Below the pieces are notes generated by a model. That model saw nothing but the letters and a program-made list of their open reading frames with translations, had not been told where the DNA came from and did no database searches. A stretch of DNA of 43,704 bases from an uncultured Eubacteriales bacterium (GTDB lineage Bacteria; Bacillota; Clostridia; Christensenellales; Aristaeellaceae), in contig CADASI010000066.1 of NCBI GenBank assembly GCA_902790525.1, forward strand, positions 1 through 43,704, read 5' to 3'. Below are positions 7,051 to 13,486 of the stretch, one piece after another. Both the position numbers and the translations under genes were made by a program. The number at the start of each line of letters is the position of its first letter. The stretch's first letter is position 1.

Positions 7051-7083
7051 TGCAGAGTGCAGAGTGCAGAGTGCAGAGTGCAG
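7051..7083 (+). repeat. GCAGAGT heptamer array, 4.6 copies
   Basis: Four exact GCAGAGT units plus GCAG. It lies in the 5' leader of the minus-strand HMA/ttcA-like operon, between its promoter (7129-7157) and start codon, and abuts the hairpin at 7087-7106. Confidence 0.9.
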
Positions 7084-7108
7084 TAGGGACGCCATACATG
7101 GCGTCCGC
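7083..7108. repeat. REP-like palindrome of the GTAGGGACGCC family
   Basis: GGACGCCAT (7087-7095) pairs with ATGGCGTCC (7098-7106), preceded by GTAG. It is a shorter relative of the 28-bp palindromes at 32961-32988 and 42266-42293. Confidence 0.7.
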
Positions 7109-7128
7109 GGACTCTTCACGTTTTCAAT

Positions 7129-7157
7129 ATCATATCACTTCTATGTGGCGCGATCAA
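7129..7157 (-). promoter_or_regulatory. Promoter for the HMA-like/TtcA-like operon
   Basis: Minus strand TTGATC (7157-7152), 17-nt spacer, TATGAT (7134-7129). The leader to the ATG at 7032 is about 90 nt and contains the palindrome and the heptamer array. Confidence 0.65.
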
Positions 7158-7217
7158 GCAGGAAAAGCGAAAGGATGCGGAGAATAGTAAAACATCATCA
7201 ATGAGGAGGATATTATT

Positions 7218-8120
7218 ATGTTCATCGCCGACGCGCACTGCGACACATTATACGAAATCGCCATCTGTCACACCAAACCGGAGGACTGCGTGGTCACCCC
7301 GGACCGTCTTCGCCGGGGCGGCGTGGGGATACAGACCTTCGCGCTGTTCTGCGGCAAGCACGGCACCCACGGCACGGCGTATCAGGACGGCGTCGACATG
7401 CTGAACGCCGTGCCCAAACTGGGCGTGCCGGTGCTGACGGGCGAATTGCCGGACGAGCCGCCGGAGGTCCCCACGGGCATACTGTCCTGCGAGGGCGGGG
7501 AGATGCTGGAGGGCTCCATCGAGCGGTTTAACGAGTTCATGGCCTCGGCGCGGCTTCGGATGATCGCGCTGACCTGGAATTTTGAAAACGAGATCGGCTA
7601 TCCCGCGAAGGGCGGGGAGAGGAAGGGCCTCAAGCCCTTCGGCTTCGAGCTGGTGCGGGCCATGGACGCCGCCGGGGTGCGCGCGGACGTGTCCCACCTG
7701 AACGAGGCGGGCTTCTGGGACTTGATGGAGCGCGCCGCGCTGGCCCCCATCGCCACCCACTCAAACTGCCGCTGGCTGTGCGACGTGCCCCGGAACCTGA
7801 CCCGGGAGCAGGTGAAGGCCCTCATCGACCGAAAAGGCTTCATCGGCATCAACTTCTATTCGGACTTCCTCAGGACCGACGGCCGGGCCACGCTGGACGA
7901 CGTGATGCGGCACATCGACGCCATATGCGAGATGGGCGGCGAGCATGTGCTGGGCTTCGGCTCCGACTTCGACGGCATCGAGACCTGGCCCGACGGCCTC
8001 GGCGACCCCTCCTGCTTCCCCGTGCTGCTGGACGCCCTGCGCCGCCGCGGCTATTCCGAGGAGACGCTTGCCGGAATCGCGGGGCTCAACATGTGGCGGG
8101 TGCTGAAGGAGTCCAAATGA
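7218..8120 (+). CDS. Membrane dipeptidase (peptidase family M19)
   Basis: 300 aa from ATG 7218 with AGGAGG upstream. The zinc ligands expected for M19 are visible: DAHCDT at 5-10 (His7, Asp9), the bridging Glu in ILSCEGGEMLEG, His in VSHLNEAGFWDL and in ATHSNCRWLCD. The C-terminal GFGSDFDGIETWPDG is the family hallmark. These enzymes cleave dipeptides, including D-residue-containing ones. No signal peptide is visible, so it is probably cytoplasmic. Its stop overlaps the start of the following GTPase by 4 nt. Confidence 0.93.
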   Translation: MFIADAHCDTLYEIAICHTKPEDCVVTPDRLRRGGVGIQTFALFCGKHGTHGTAYQDGVDMLNAVPKLGVPVLTGELPDEPPEVPTGILSCEGGEMLEGSIERFNEFMASARLRMIALTWNFENEIGYPAKGGERKGLKPFGFELVRAMDAAGVRADVSHLNEAGFWDLMERAALAPIATHSNCRWLCDVPRNLTREQVKALIDRKGFIGINFYSDFLRTDGRATLDDVMRHIDAICEMGGEHVLGFGSDFDGIETWPDGLGDPSCFPVLLDALRRRGYSEETLAGIAGLNMWRVLKESK

Positions 8121-10078
8121 ACAACACCATCATCGGCGTGCTGGCCCACGTGGACGCGGGCAAGACCACCTTCTCGGAGCAGATATTGCGCCACGCGGGG
8201 GTGATCCGGTCGGCGGGCCGGGTGGACCACGGCGACGCCTTCCTGGACGCCCACCCGCTGGAAAGACAGCGGGGCATCACCATATTCTCGGACCAGGCCG
8301 TGTTCGAGCGGGACGGGCGGCGGTTCTTCTGGGTGGACACCCCCGGCCACGCCGACTTCGCCGCGGAGATGGAGCGCGCCGCCACGGTGCTGGACTACGC
8401 GGTGGTGGTCGTGTCCGGGGCCGAGGGCGTGCAGAGCCACACCGAGACCGTCTGGGCGATGCTCGAGAGGCTTGGGATACCGGCCTTCGTGTTCGTCAAC
8501 AAGACGGACCGGGCGGGCTTCGACGCCGGGACGCGCCTCGCAGACCTGAAGCGCCGCCTGTCCCCGGACGGCGTGGACATGCGGGGCTATGCCGGCGGGG
8601 AGATGCCGGATCAACTGATCGAGGCTGTGGCCGAGCGTGACGAGGCGCTGCTGGACCGCCTGCTCTCGGGCGACTATGACGCCGGGCTGTGGCTCGACGC
8701 CCTCAAAGGGCAGATCACAGGCAGGGAGATTTTCCCGGTCTATTGGGGCTCCGCGCTCAACGACGCGGGCGTCGGGACCTTTCTGGACGCGCTGTGCCTG
8801 CTGACCGGCGACACCGCCCCCGACGCGGGGAACGTCCCCTTCGACGCGCTGGTGTACAAGGTGCGGCGGGACGCCCAGGGCAACCGGCTGACGTTCTTTA
8901 AGGTGCTCGCCGGGTCCGTCGCGGCGCGGGAGGAGGTGGCGCTGCCCTCGGGCGCGACGGCCAAGGTCAACGAGCTTCGGCTGTACTCCGGGGCGAAATA
9001 CCGGCCCGCCGCCCGGGCGGAGAAGGGCATGCTGTGCGCCGCCGCGGGGCTTCCCGAGGCCCGGCCGGGGGATCATATCGGGCAAAGCGCCGGGCAGCGC
9101 AACCGCTTCGAGGCCGAGCCGATGCTGGCCGCCTCGGTGATATGGGGGCCGGAGGTCCCCGCCGGGAGGGTGCTCCAGGCGCTTAAACTGTTGGAGGAGG
9201 AGGACCCGGCGCTGAACGTCAGCGTGAACGCCGCCGGGGACGCCGTCGATGTGAACGTCATGGGCCCGATCCAGCTGGAGGTGTTGAAACAGCTCATGCA
9301 GGACCGCTTCGGCATCCCGGTGGAATTCGGCAGGCTCCGGGTGATGTACATGGAGACCATCGCCGCGCCCGCCATAGGCATCGGGCACTACGAGCCCCTG
9401 CGCCACTACGCCGAGGTGCAGCTTCGGCTGTCGCCGGGGCCCCGGGGCAGCGGCATCACCTTTGAATCAAAGTGCCACGTGGACGAGCTCAGCCTCAACT
9501 GGCAGCGGCTGATCGAGACCCATGTGTTTGAAAAGAAGCACAAGGGCGTGCTCACCGGCGCGCGGCTGACGGACGTGAAGGTGGAGCTTCTGCACGGGCG
9601 CAGTCACTTGAAGCACACCGAGGGCGGCGACTTCCGCCAGAGCACCTACCGCGCCATCCGCAACGCGCTTATGTACGCCGAATCCGTGCTGCTGGAGCCC
9701 GTGTGCCGGTTTGAGCTGCGCCTCCCCGGGGAGGATTACGGCCGGGTGATGGGGGATCTGACCCGCATGCAGGCCGAACTGGAGCCCCCCGCGCCCGAGG
9801 GCGAGGGCTTCACCCTGCGGGGCGAGGCGGCGTTCAGGCTGTTCTCCGATTACATCTCCGACTTCATGGCCGCCACCCACGGGCGCGGGAGCCTGCGCTA
9901 CCGGCTGGACCACTACGCCCCCTGCCGGGACGCGGAGGCCGTCATCGCCGAGGCCGATTACAACCCCCTGGCCGACGATACCCCCGACAGCGTGTTCTGT
10001 TCCCACGGCGCGGGGTTTACCGTGCCGTGGGATCAGGTGCGGCAGTACGCACATACGCCGGTGGAGAAGTTGGGTTGA
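8117..10078 (+). CDS. TetM/OtrA-like ribosome-associated GTPase (translation factor)
   Basis: 653 aa from ATG 8117, which overlaps the dipeptidase stop (ATGA); the longer open frame upstream is a shadow of that gene. G motifs: AHVDAGKTT (10-18), RGIT (52-55), DTPGH (74-78), NKTD (128-131). The rest follows the EF-G/TetM domain order. In domain IV, where TetM has its proline-bearing loop YSPVSTPADFR, this protein has GRSHLKHTEGGDFR, which lacks the prolines that contact the drug site. It therefore looks like a housekeeping paralogue of Clostridia and not an acquired resistance gene. The AATTAGG array begins directly after its TGA. Confidence 0.9.
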   Translation: MNNTIIGVLAHVDAGKTTFSEQILRHAGVIRSAGRVDHGDAFLDAHPLERQRGITIFSDQAVFERDGRRFFWVDTPGHADFAAEMERAATVLDYAVVVVSGAEGVQSHTETVWAMLERLGIPAFVFVNKTDRAGFDAGTRLADLKRRLSPDGVDMRGYAGGEMPDQLIEAVAERDEALLDRLLSGDYDAGLWLDALKGQITGREIFPVYWGSALNDAGVGTFLDALCLLTGDTAPDAGNVPFDALVYKVRRDAQGNRLTFFKVLAGSVAAREEVALPSGATAKVNELRLYSGAKYRPAARAEKGMLCAAAGLPEARPGDHIGQSAGQRNRFEAEPMLAASVIWGPEVPAGRVLQALKLLEEEDPALNVSVNAAGDAVDVNVMGPIQLEVLKQLMQDRFGIPVEFGRLRVMYMETIAAPAIGIGHYEPLRHYAEVQLRLSPGPRGSGITFESKCHVDELSLNWQRLIETHVFEKKHKGVLTGARLTDVKVELLHGRSHLKHTEGGDFRQSTYRAIRNALMYAESVLLEPVCRFELRLPGEDYGRVMGDLTRMQAELEPPAPEGEGFTLRGEAAFRLFSDYISDFMAATHGRGSLRYRLDHYAPCRDAEAVIAEADYNPLADDTPDSVFCSHGAGFTVPWDQVRQYAHTPVEKLG

Positions 10079-10108
10079 GTTAGGAATTAGGAATTAGGAG
10101 ATAGGAAT
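10077..10108 (+). repeat. AATTAGG heptamer array after the GTPase stop codon
   Basis: Units GAGTTAG, GAATTAG, GAATTAG, GAGATAG, GAATTA begin in the TGA stop and run into the MITE at 10109. After the MITE the sequence resumes GGAGTTGATTGG, consistent with one array split by an insertion. Confidence 0.8.
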
Positions 10109-10251
10109 TAGAGTGTGTTTCTAAAATGCCTGAAGCGCATTTTCGGCGTCTTTGACTGCATTTCTGCGTTGCTTTCCCTTGAGGAAATCGCCTTGAAATG
10201 CAGTCAAATCCACTCGAAACTGCATCTCCCGGCATTTAGAAACACACTCTA
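10109..10251. mobile_element. 139-bp MITE with 19-20-bp terminal inverted repeats and TA flanks
   Basis: The left end GAGTGTGTTTCTAAAATGCC (10111-10130) pairs with the reverse complement of GGCATTTAGAAACACACTC (10231-10249), differing by one A. Both ends are flanked by TA (10109-10110 and 10250-10251), the duplication made by IS630/Tc1-mariner transposases. An inner inverted repeat TTGACTGCATTT (10152-10163) / AAATGCAGTCAA (10196-10207) is also present. There is no coding capacity, so it would need a transposase in trans. Confidence 0.82.
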
Positions 10252-10252
10252 G

Positions 10253-10657
10253 GAGTTGATTGGTGCTTCGCGGATAGTTGAGGGCACTCTTCTCCGTTGC
10301 TTGCGGAACCTTTCCGCCCCCTGACGCTTCGCTAGGCCCTACGGACCGGGGGCACCTCCTACTCCCTCCGGCCATGACGGAGAACCTCTCCGCCCCCTTC
10401 GGGGGCACCTCCCCTGAGAGGGGAGGCAAGGGGGTTACGGCATACGCGCGACAGCCCTGGCTCCCCTTTCACGCACCGGCGTCCGCGCGAGCGGGCCGCC
10501 GGCAGCGCCGCGCTGGAATCCGAAGGATTCGCGCGGGCTGGTCGCGCCTGCCGGAGGCAGTGGCGCGACTGCTGTCCAGGGGAGCTGGCCCGCAGGGCCT
10601 GAGAGGTCGTTATCCCCCAGGAAAACGCAAAGAACCCATCGTTCCGTCGGCACTCCA
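10253..10657. repeat. Composite intergenic repeat cassette, no gene seen
   Basis: GC-rich mosaic of hairpins: GCCCCC-TTC-GGGGGC (10392-10406), CTCCCCT-GAG-AGGGGAG (10409-10425), and a GGGAGCTGGCC...GGGCCTGAGAGG module near 10578-10610. These resemble REP-like cassettes found between genes of gut Clostridia. Frames open through it on both strands but encode Arg/Pro/Gly-rich translated repeat. A heptamer array closes the region at 10663. Confidence 0.6.
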
Positions 10658-10662
10658 TAATT

Positions 10663-10690
10663 CCTAATTCCCAATTCCTAATTCCTAATT
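10663..10690 (-). repeat. AATTAGG heptamer array, right arm of the 10077-10690 element
   Basis: Plus-strand units CCTAATT, CCCAATT, CCTAATT, CCTAATT; on the minus strand (AATTAGG)n starts one base after the stop TAA of the four-helix gene at 10692. It is inverted relative to the array at 10077. Confidence 0.85.
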
Positions 10691-10691
10691 A

Positions 10692-11138
10692 TTATACAAG
10701 CACCTTATCTTGGAGATACGCCTTCTGCCGATCAATAATATCATTCTGTTCCACGATGAAGCGGCTGGCGAGGCTGGCGGCGTCGGCATCGGCGTCGGGG
10801 TAGGTGTTGCGGGCCTTGGTCATCTCGATGATGCCCATGGTGGCCCCCTGTATGACCATCTCGGCGATGTGGGCGTTGGAGCGGTCGGTGAGGGTGTTCA
10901 TCTGGGTGCCCACCCACATGCCGGCCTTTTGCAGCGCGCCCACGGGCTCGGCGCGGCCCCCGGCGGCGGCCAGCGCGCTCTCGGCCTCCTGGGCGGAGGC
11001 GCGGTACTGCTCGCGCTCGCGGTCCAGCTCGCCGCGCATCTCCTGGCTCTCGGCCTTGTCCATCAGCTGGTTAATGGCCTCCTCGCCGCTTCGCGCGTTG
11101 CGCACGACATCCTGCAAAAGCTGAATCGTCTCGTTCAT
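10692..11138 (-). CDS. Predicted four-helix bundle protein (DUF2383/ferritin-like?), function unknown
   Basis: 148 aa from ATG 11138 with AGGAGG upstream; the longer frame runs through non-coding DNA. It is almost wholly helical: MNETIQLLQDVVRNARSGEE, INQLMDKAESQEMRGELDRE, a middle stretch QKAGMWVGTQMNTLTDRSNA and a C-terminal helix FIVEQNDIIDRQKAYLQDK. The pattern of a short acidic helix with GEE then paired long helices recalls ferritin-like DUF2383 proteins, but I cannot confirm iron ligands. It appears monocistronic; no clear promoter is visible. Confidence 0.78.
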   Translation of the reverse strand: MNETIQLLQDVVRNARSGEEAINQLMDKAESQEMRGELDREREQYRASAQEAESALAAAGGRAEPVGALQKAGMWVGTQMNTLTDRSNAHIAEMVIQGATMGIIEMTKARNTYPDADADAASLASRFIVEQNDIIDRQKAYLQDKVLV

Positions 11139-11281
11139 GCTGATTCCTCCTGCGATTTTTTTGCGGCCGCGAGGCTTATTATGGCCGCAAAGCGCCGTCG
11201 CAGGCGTGGAAATTGAAGCCTTGGAAAATGTAAAATATGATGGAAGATCGGGCAAAAAATGCAAATTCGGGGCTTTGACAC

Positions 11282-11310
11282 TTGATTTTCGCCGATTAAC
11301 GCGGTATCAT
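11282..11310 (+). promoter_or_regulatory. Promoter for ilvE and its upstream small ORF
   Basis: TTGATT (11282-11287), 17-nt spacer, TATCAT (11305-11310). The expected transcript start is only a few bases before the GGGAGG that precedes the small ORF. Confidence 0.6.
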
Positions 11311-11322
11311 AGGGAGGCAAGG

Positions 11323-11373
11323 ATGCAAAAACGCATCAATCTCTACGATGAAACGGAGCGATACCCATGTTGA
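11323..11373 (+). CDS. 16-aa leader ORF overlapping the ilvE start
   Basis: ATG 11323 has a near-ideal GGGAGG five nucleotides upstream and encodes MQKRINLYDETERYPC. Its TGA (11371-11373) lies just inside the ilvE start codon region (ATG 11367), so ribosomes ending here could restart on ilvE, whose own Shine-Dalgarno (GGAG, 8 nt) is weaker. The peptide has no run of Leu/Val/Ile, so a classical attenuator is not supported. Translational coupling is the simplest reading. Confidence 0.45.
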   Translation: MQKRINLYDETERYPC

Positions 11374-12351
11374 ACATTCGCATTGAGAGGACCGCCGCGC
11401 CCAAGGCGAAGCCGGCGCCGGGTCAGAAGCTGGGCTTCGGCCACATCTTCACCGATCACATGTTTGTGATGGACTACACCGAGGGCCAGGGCTGGCACGA
11501 CGCCCGCGTGGTGCCCTACCAGAATATTTCGCTGGCGCCGTCGGCGATGGTCTTCCACTACGGCCAGGAGATGTTCGAGGGCCTCAAGGCCTATCGCGGC
11601 GAAAACGGCGAGGCCTTCCTGTTCCGCCCGGACATGAACGCCAAGCGCGCCAACGCCTCCAACGACCGCCTGTGCATCCCGCAGATCCCCGAGGAGGACT
11701 TCGTGCAGGCCATCAAGACCGTGGTGGCCGTGGACAAGGACTGGATCCCCACCGACCCGGGCACGTCCCTGTACATCCGCCCCTTCGTGATCGCCACCGA
11801 CGAGTTCCTGGGCGTGGCCCCCTCGAAGACCTACCTGTTCATCATCATACTGAGCCCCTCCGGCGCGTACTATGAGAGCGGCCTGGCCCCCGTGGGCATC
11901 TGGATCGAGGACGAGTACGTCCGCGCCGTGCGCGGCGGCATCGGCTTTGCCAAGACCGGCGGCAACTACGCCGCGTCTCGGCGCCATGAACATCATGTTC
12001 AAGATAAACGGCAAGATCGTCACCCCGATGCTCAACGGCTCCATCCTCCCCGGCATCACCCGCAACAGCGTTCTGTTCCTGTGCCGCCAGTGGGGCATGG
12101 AGGTCGAGGAGCGCAAGGTGTCCGTGGACGAGCTGATCGAGGCCCAGAAGAACGGCACCCTCGAGGAGGTCTTCGGCACCGGCACTGCCGCCGTCATCTC
12201 CCCCGTGGGCAAGCTGCGCTACATGGACGAGGTCATGACCATCGGCGACGGCAACATCGGCCCCGTGACCCAGAAGCTGTACGACACCATCACCGGCATA
12301 CAGACCGGCAAGGTGGAGGACAAGTACGGCTGGCGCGTGCGCGCGGATTGA
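11367..12351 (+). pseudogene. ilvE: Branched-chain amino acid aminotransferase, disrupted by an out-of-frame deletion
   Basis: The frame from ATG 11367 matches type II BCAT (KLGFGHIFTDHMFVMDYTEG) up to [10 protein letters not shown], with the PLP lysine at residue 196. At about 11976-11980 the frame breaks, and homology resumes one frame over with [20 protein letters not shown] through to WRVRAD. Against the usual type II pattern roughly 28 residues (the QVLWLDG...EEV stretch) are missing, so the lost DNA is of the form 3n+2, about 86 nt. Without that segment the product would be non-functional. It is either a real pseudogene or a consensus error. A strong terminator follows. Confidence 0.88.
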
Positions 12352-12364
12352 TTTTTCGGAACAT

Positions 12365-12408
12365 AAAGCCCGGCTCTCCGATCAGCGGGAGCCGGGCTTT
12401 TTTATTTT
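12365..12408 (+). terminator. Intrinsic terminator of ilvE
   Basis: AAAGCCCGGCTC (12365-12376) pairs perfectly with GAGCCGGGCTTT (12389-12400), followed by TTTATTTTAT. It may also act on the convergent MBL operon. Confidence 0.92.
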
Positions 12409-12411
12409 ATT

Positions 12412-13185
12412 TCACACCTCCACGGTATCCCCGGCGCTGATGTAATGAAGCCGGGTCATGCGCCGCTTCATGTATTCGTACTGCTCCGTACCGGTGCAGT
12501 GGCAGGTGTAGTACGTCGCTTTGGCGGCCTCCAGCGCGTCGGCATACCCGTCCAGCGCTTCGCCCACGGGCAGCTTGAACAGGTGGAAGCCCCCGATGAG
12601 CACGTCCGGCCGGAACCGGCGCGCGATGTTCAGTATGCCCCGGTGGGAGCAGCCGCTGAACAGCACGCGGCGGCCGTCGCGCTCGATCAGCAGGTACTGC
12701 TCGTGCAGGAAATCGTCCGGCTGAAGCCGCCCCTGCCTGAACACCTTCAGCCCGAACGCGCCGAAGTCCCCGACCAGGGGAACCTGCCCGGCGTTGATGA
12801 GCGTCACGCCCGGCGCGATCTCCAGGCTGTCGTCCACATAGACCAGGCGGGGCGAGCCCTTCAGGCCCCCGTCCAGACCGATGTATGCGTCCGAGGCGTT
12901 GTAGTGCGGCTCGAAGGCGCGGCGGCTCATATACACCGGCGCGCGGTCGTTGAGGGCGAGGAAGGTCGCCAGGCCGCCGCCGTGGTCGTAGTGCCCGTGG
13001 GACAGCACGGCGAAATCCGCCGTCCCCAGGTCGATGCCCAGCGCCCGGGCGTTCTCGGCGAAGAGCGCCGTCTGCCCCATGTCGAACAAAAACCGCCGGT
13101 CGCCCATGTCCACGAACAGGCTCAGGCCGTGCTCTACGGGCAGGCGACAGGCGGAGGTGTTTTCCGTCAGCACGGTGATTTTCAC
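12412..13185 (-). CDS. MBL-fold metallohydrolase
   Basis: 257 aa with a GTG start at 13185, preceded by GAGGGG. The metal-binding motif SHGHYDHGGG has His63, His65, Asp67 and His68. Further ligands fit SGCSHRG and the C-terminal TCHCTGTEQ. The opening KITVLTENTSACRLPVEHGLSLFVD matches the MBL subgroup near 7,8-dihydropterin-6-methyl-4-(beta-D-ribofuranosyl)-aminobenzene-5'-phosphate synthase, common in anaerobes and archaea. The true substrate is unknown. It is the last gene of a three-gene minus-strand operon with the 94-aa membrane protein and the EAL protein. Confidence 0.88.
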   Translation of the reverse strand: MKITVLTENTSACRLPVEHGLSLFVDMGDRRFLFDMGQTALFAENARALGIDLGTADFAVLSHGHYDHGGGLATFLALNDRAPVYMSRRAFEPHYNASDAYIGLDGGLKGSPRLVYVDDSLEIAPGVTLINAGQVPLVGDFGAFGLKVFRQGRLQPDDFLHEQYLLIERDGRRVLFSGCSHRGILNIARRFRPDVLIGGFHLFKLPVGEALDGYADALEAAKATYYTCHCTGTEQYEYMKRRMTRLHYISAGDTVEV

Positions 13186-13195
13186 GGCGATCCCC

Positions 13196-13480
13196 TCACT
13201 TCATGAGCTTTGTCCCCAGGAAGATGGCCAGTATCATCTGCGCGATCATCGCAAACAGACCCCAGCCCGTCGAGAACAGGCCGACGATGCCGCCGTAGGC
13301 CGGGGCCAGCGCCACCAGCGCGATCACCTTGGCGAACTGCGTGGCGTACCTGCGCTTGTCGGTCACCTTCACGGCGTAGTCCCGGGGGATCATCTTCACG
13401 TCCTTGCACAGGTAGAGTATCGCCGCGTACAGCAAAAGCCCGCCCGAGAACATGAACATCAGTATGGAAAAGGGATTCAT
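13196..13480 (-). CDS. Small membrane protein, unknown function
   Basis: 94 aa (MNPFSILMFMFSGGLLLYAA...). Hydrophobic segments at about 5-24, 50-68 and 74-92 with a basic loop (KMIPRDYAVKVTDKRRYATQ) between the first two. The ribosome-binding site GGAGG is 11 nt upstream. An alternative ATG 14 codons-worth upstream is in another frame. It starts 7 nt after the stop of the EAL protein and ends 10 nt before the MBL gene, so the three are probably cotranscribed. I recognise no family. Confidence 0.8.
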   Translation of the reverse strand: MNPFSILMFMFSGGLLLYAAILYLCKDVKMIPRDYAVKVTDKRRYATQFAKVIALVALAPAYGGIVGLFSTGWGLFAMIAQMILAIFLGTKLMK

Positions 13481-13486
13481 AGCCGC

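Noticed and set aside
8117-10078. Tetracycline resistance gene
   Set aside because: The domain IV loop lacks the prolines seen in TetM/TetO, and there is no mobile context; called a TetM-like GTPase instead.
10278-10667. 129-aa open frame in the repeat mosaic
   Set aside because: Low-complexity Arg/Pro/Gly product made of hairpin repeats, no ribosome-binding site.
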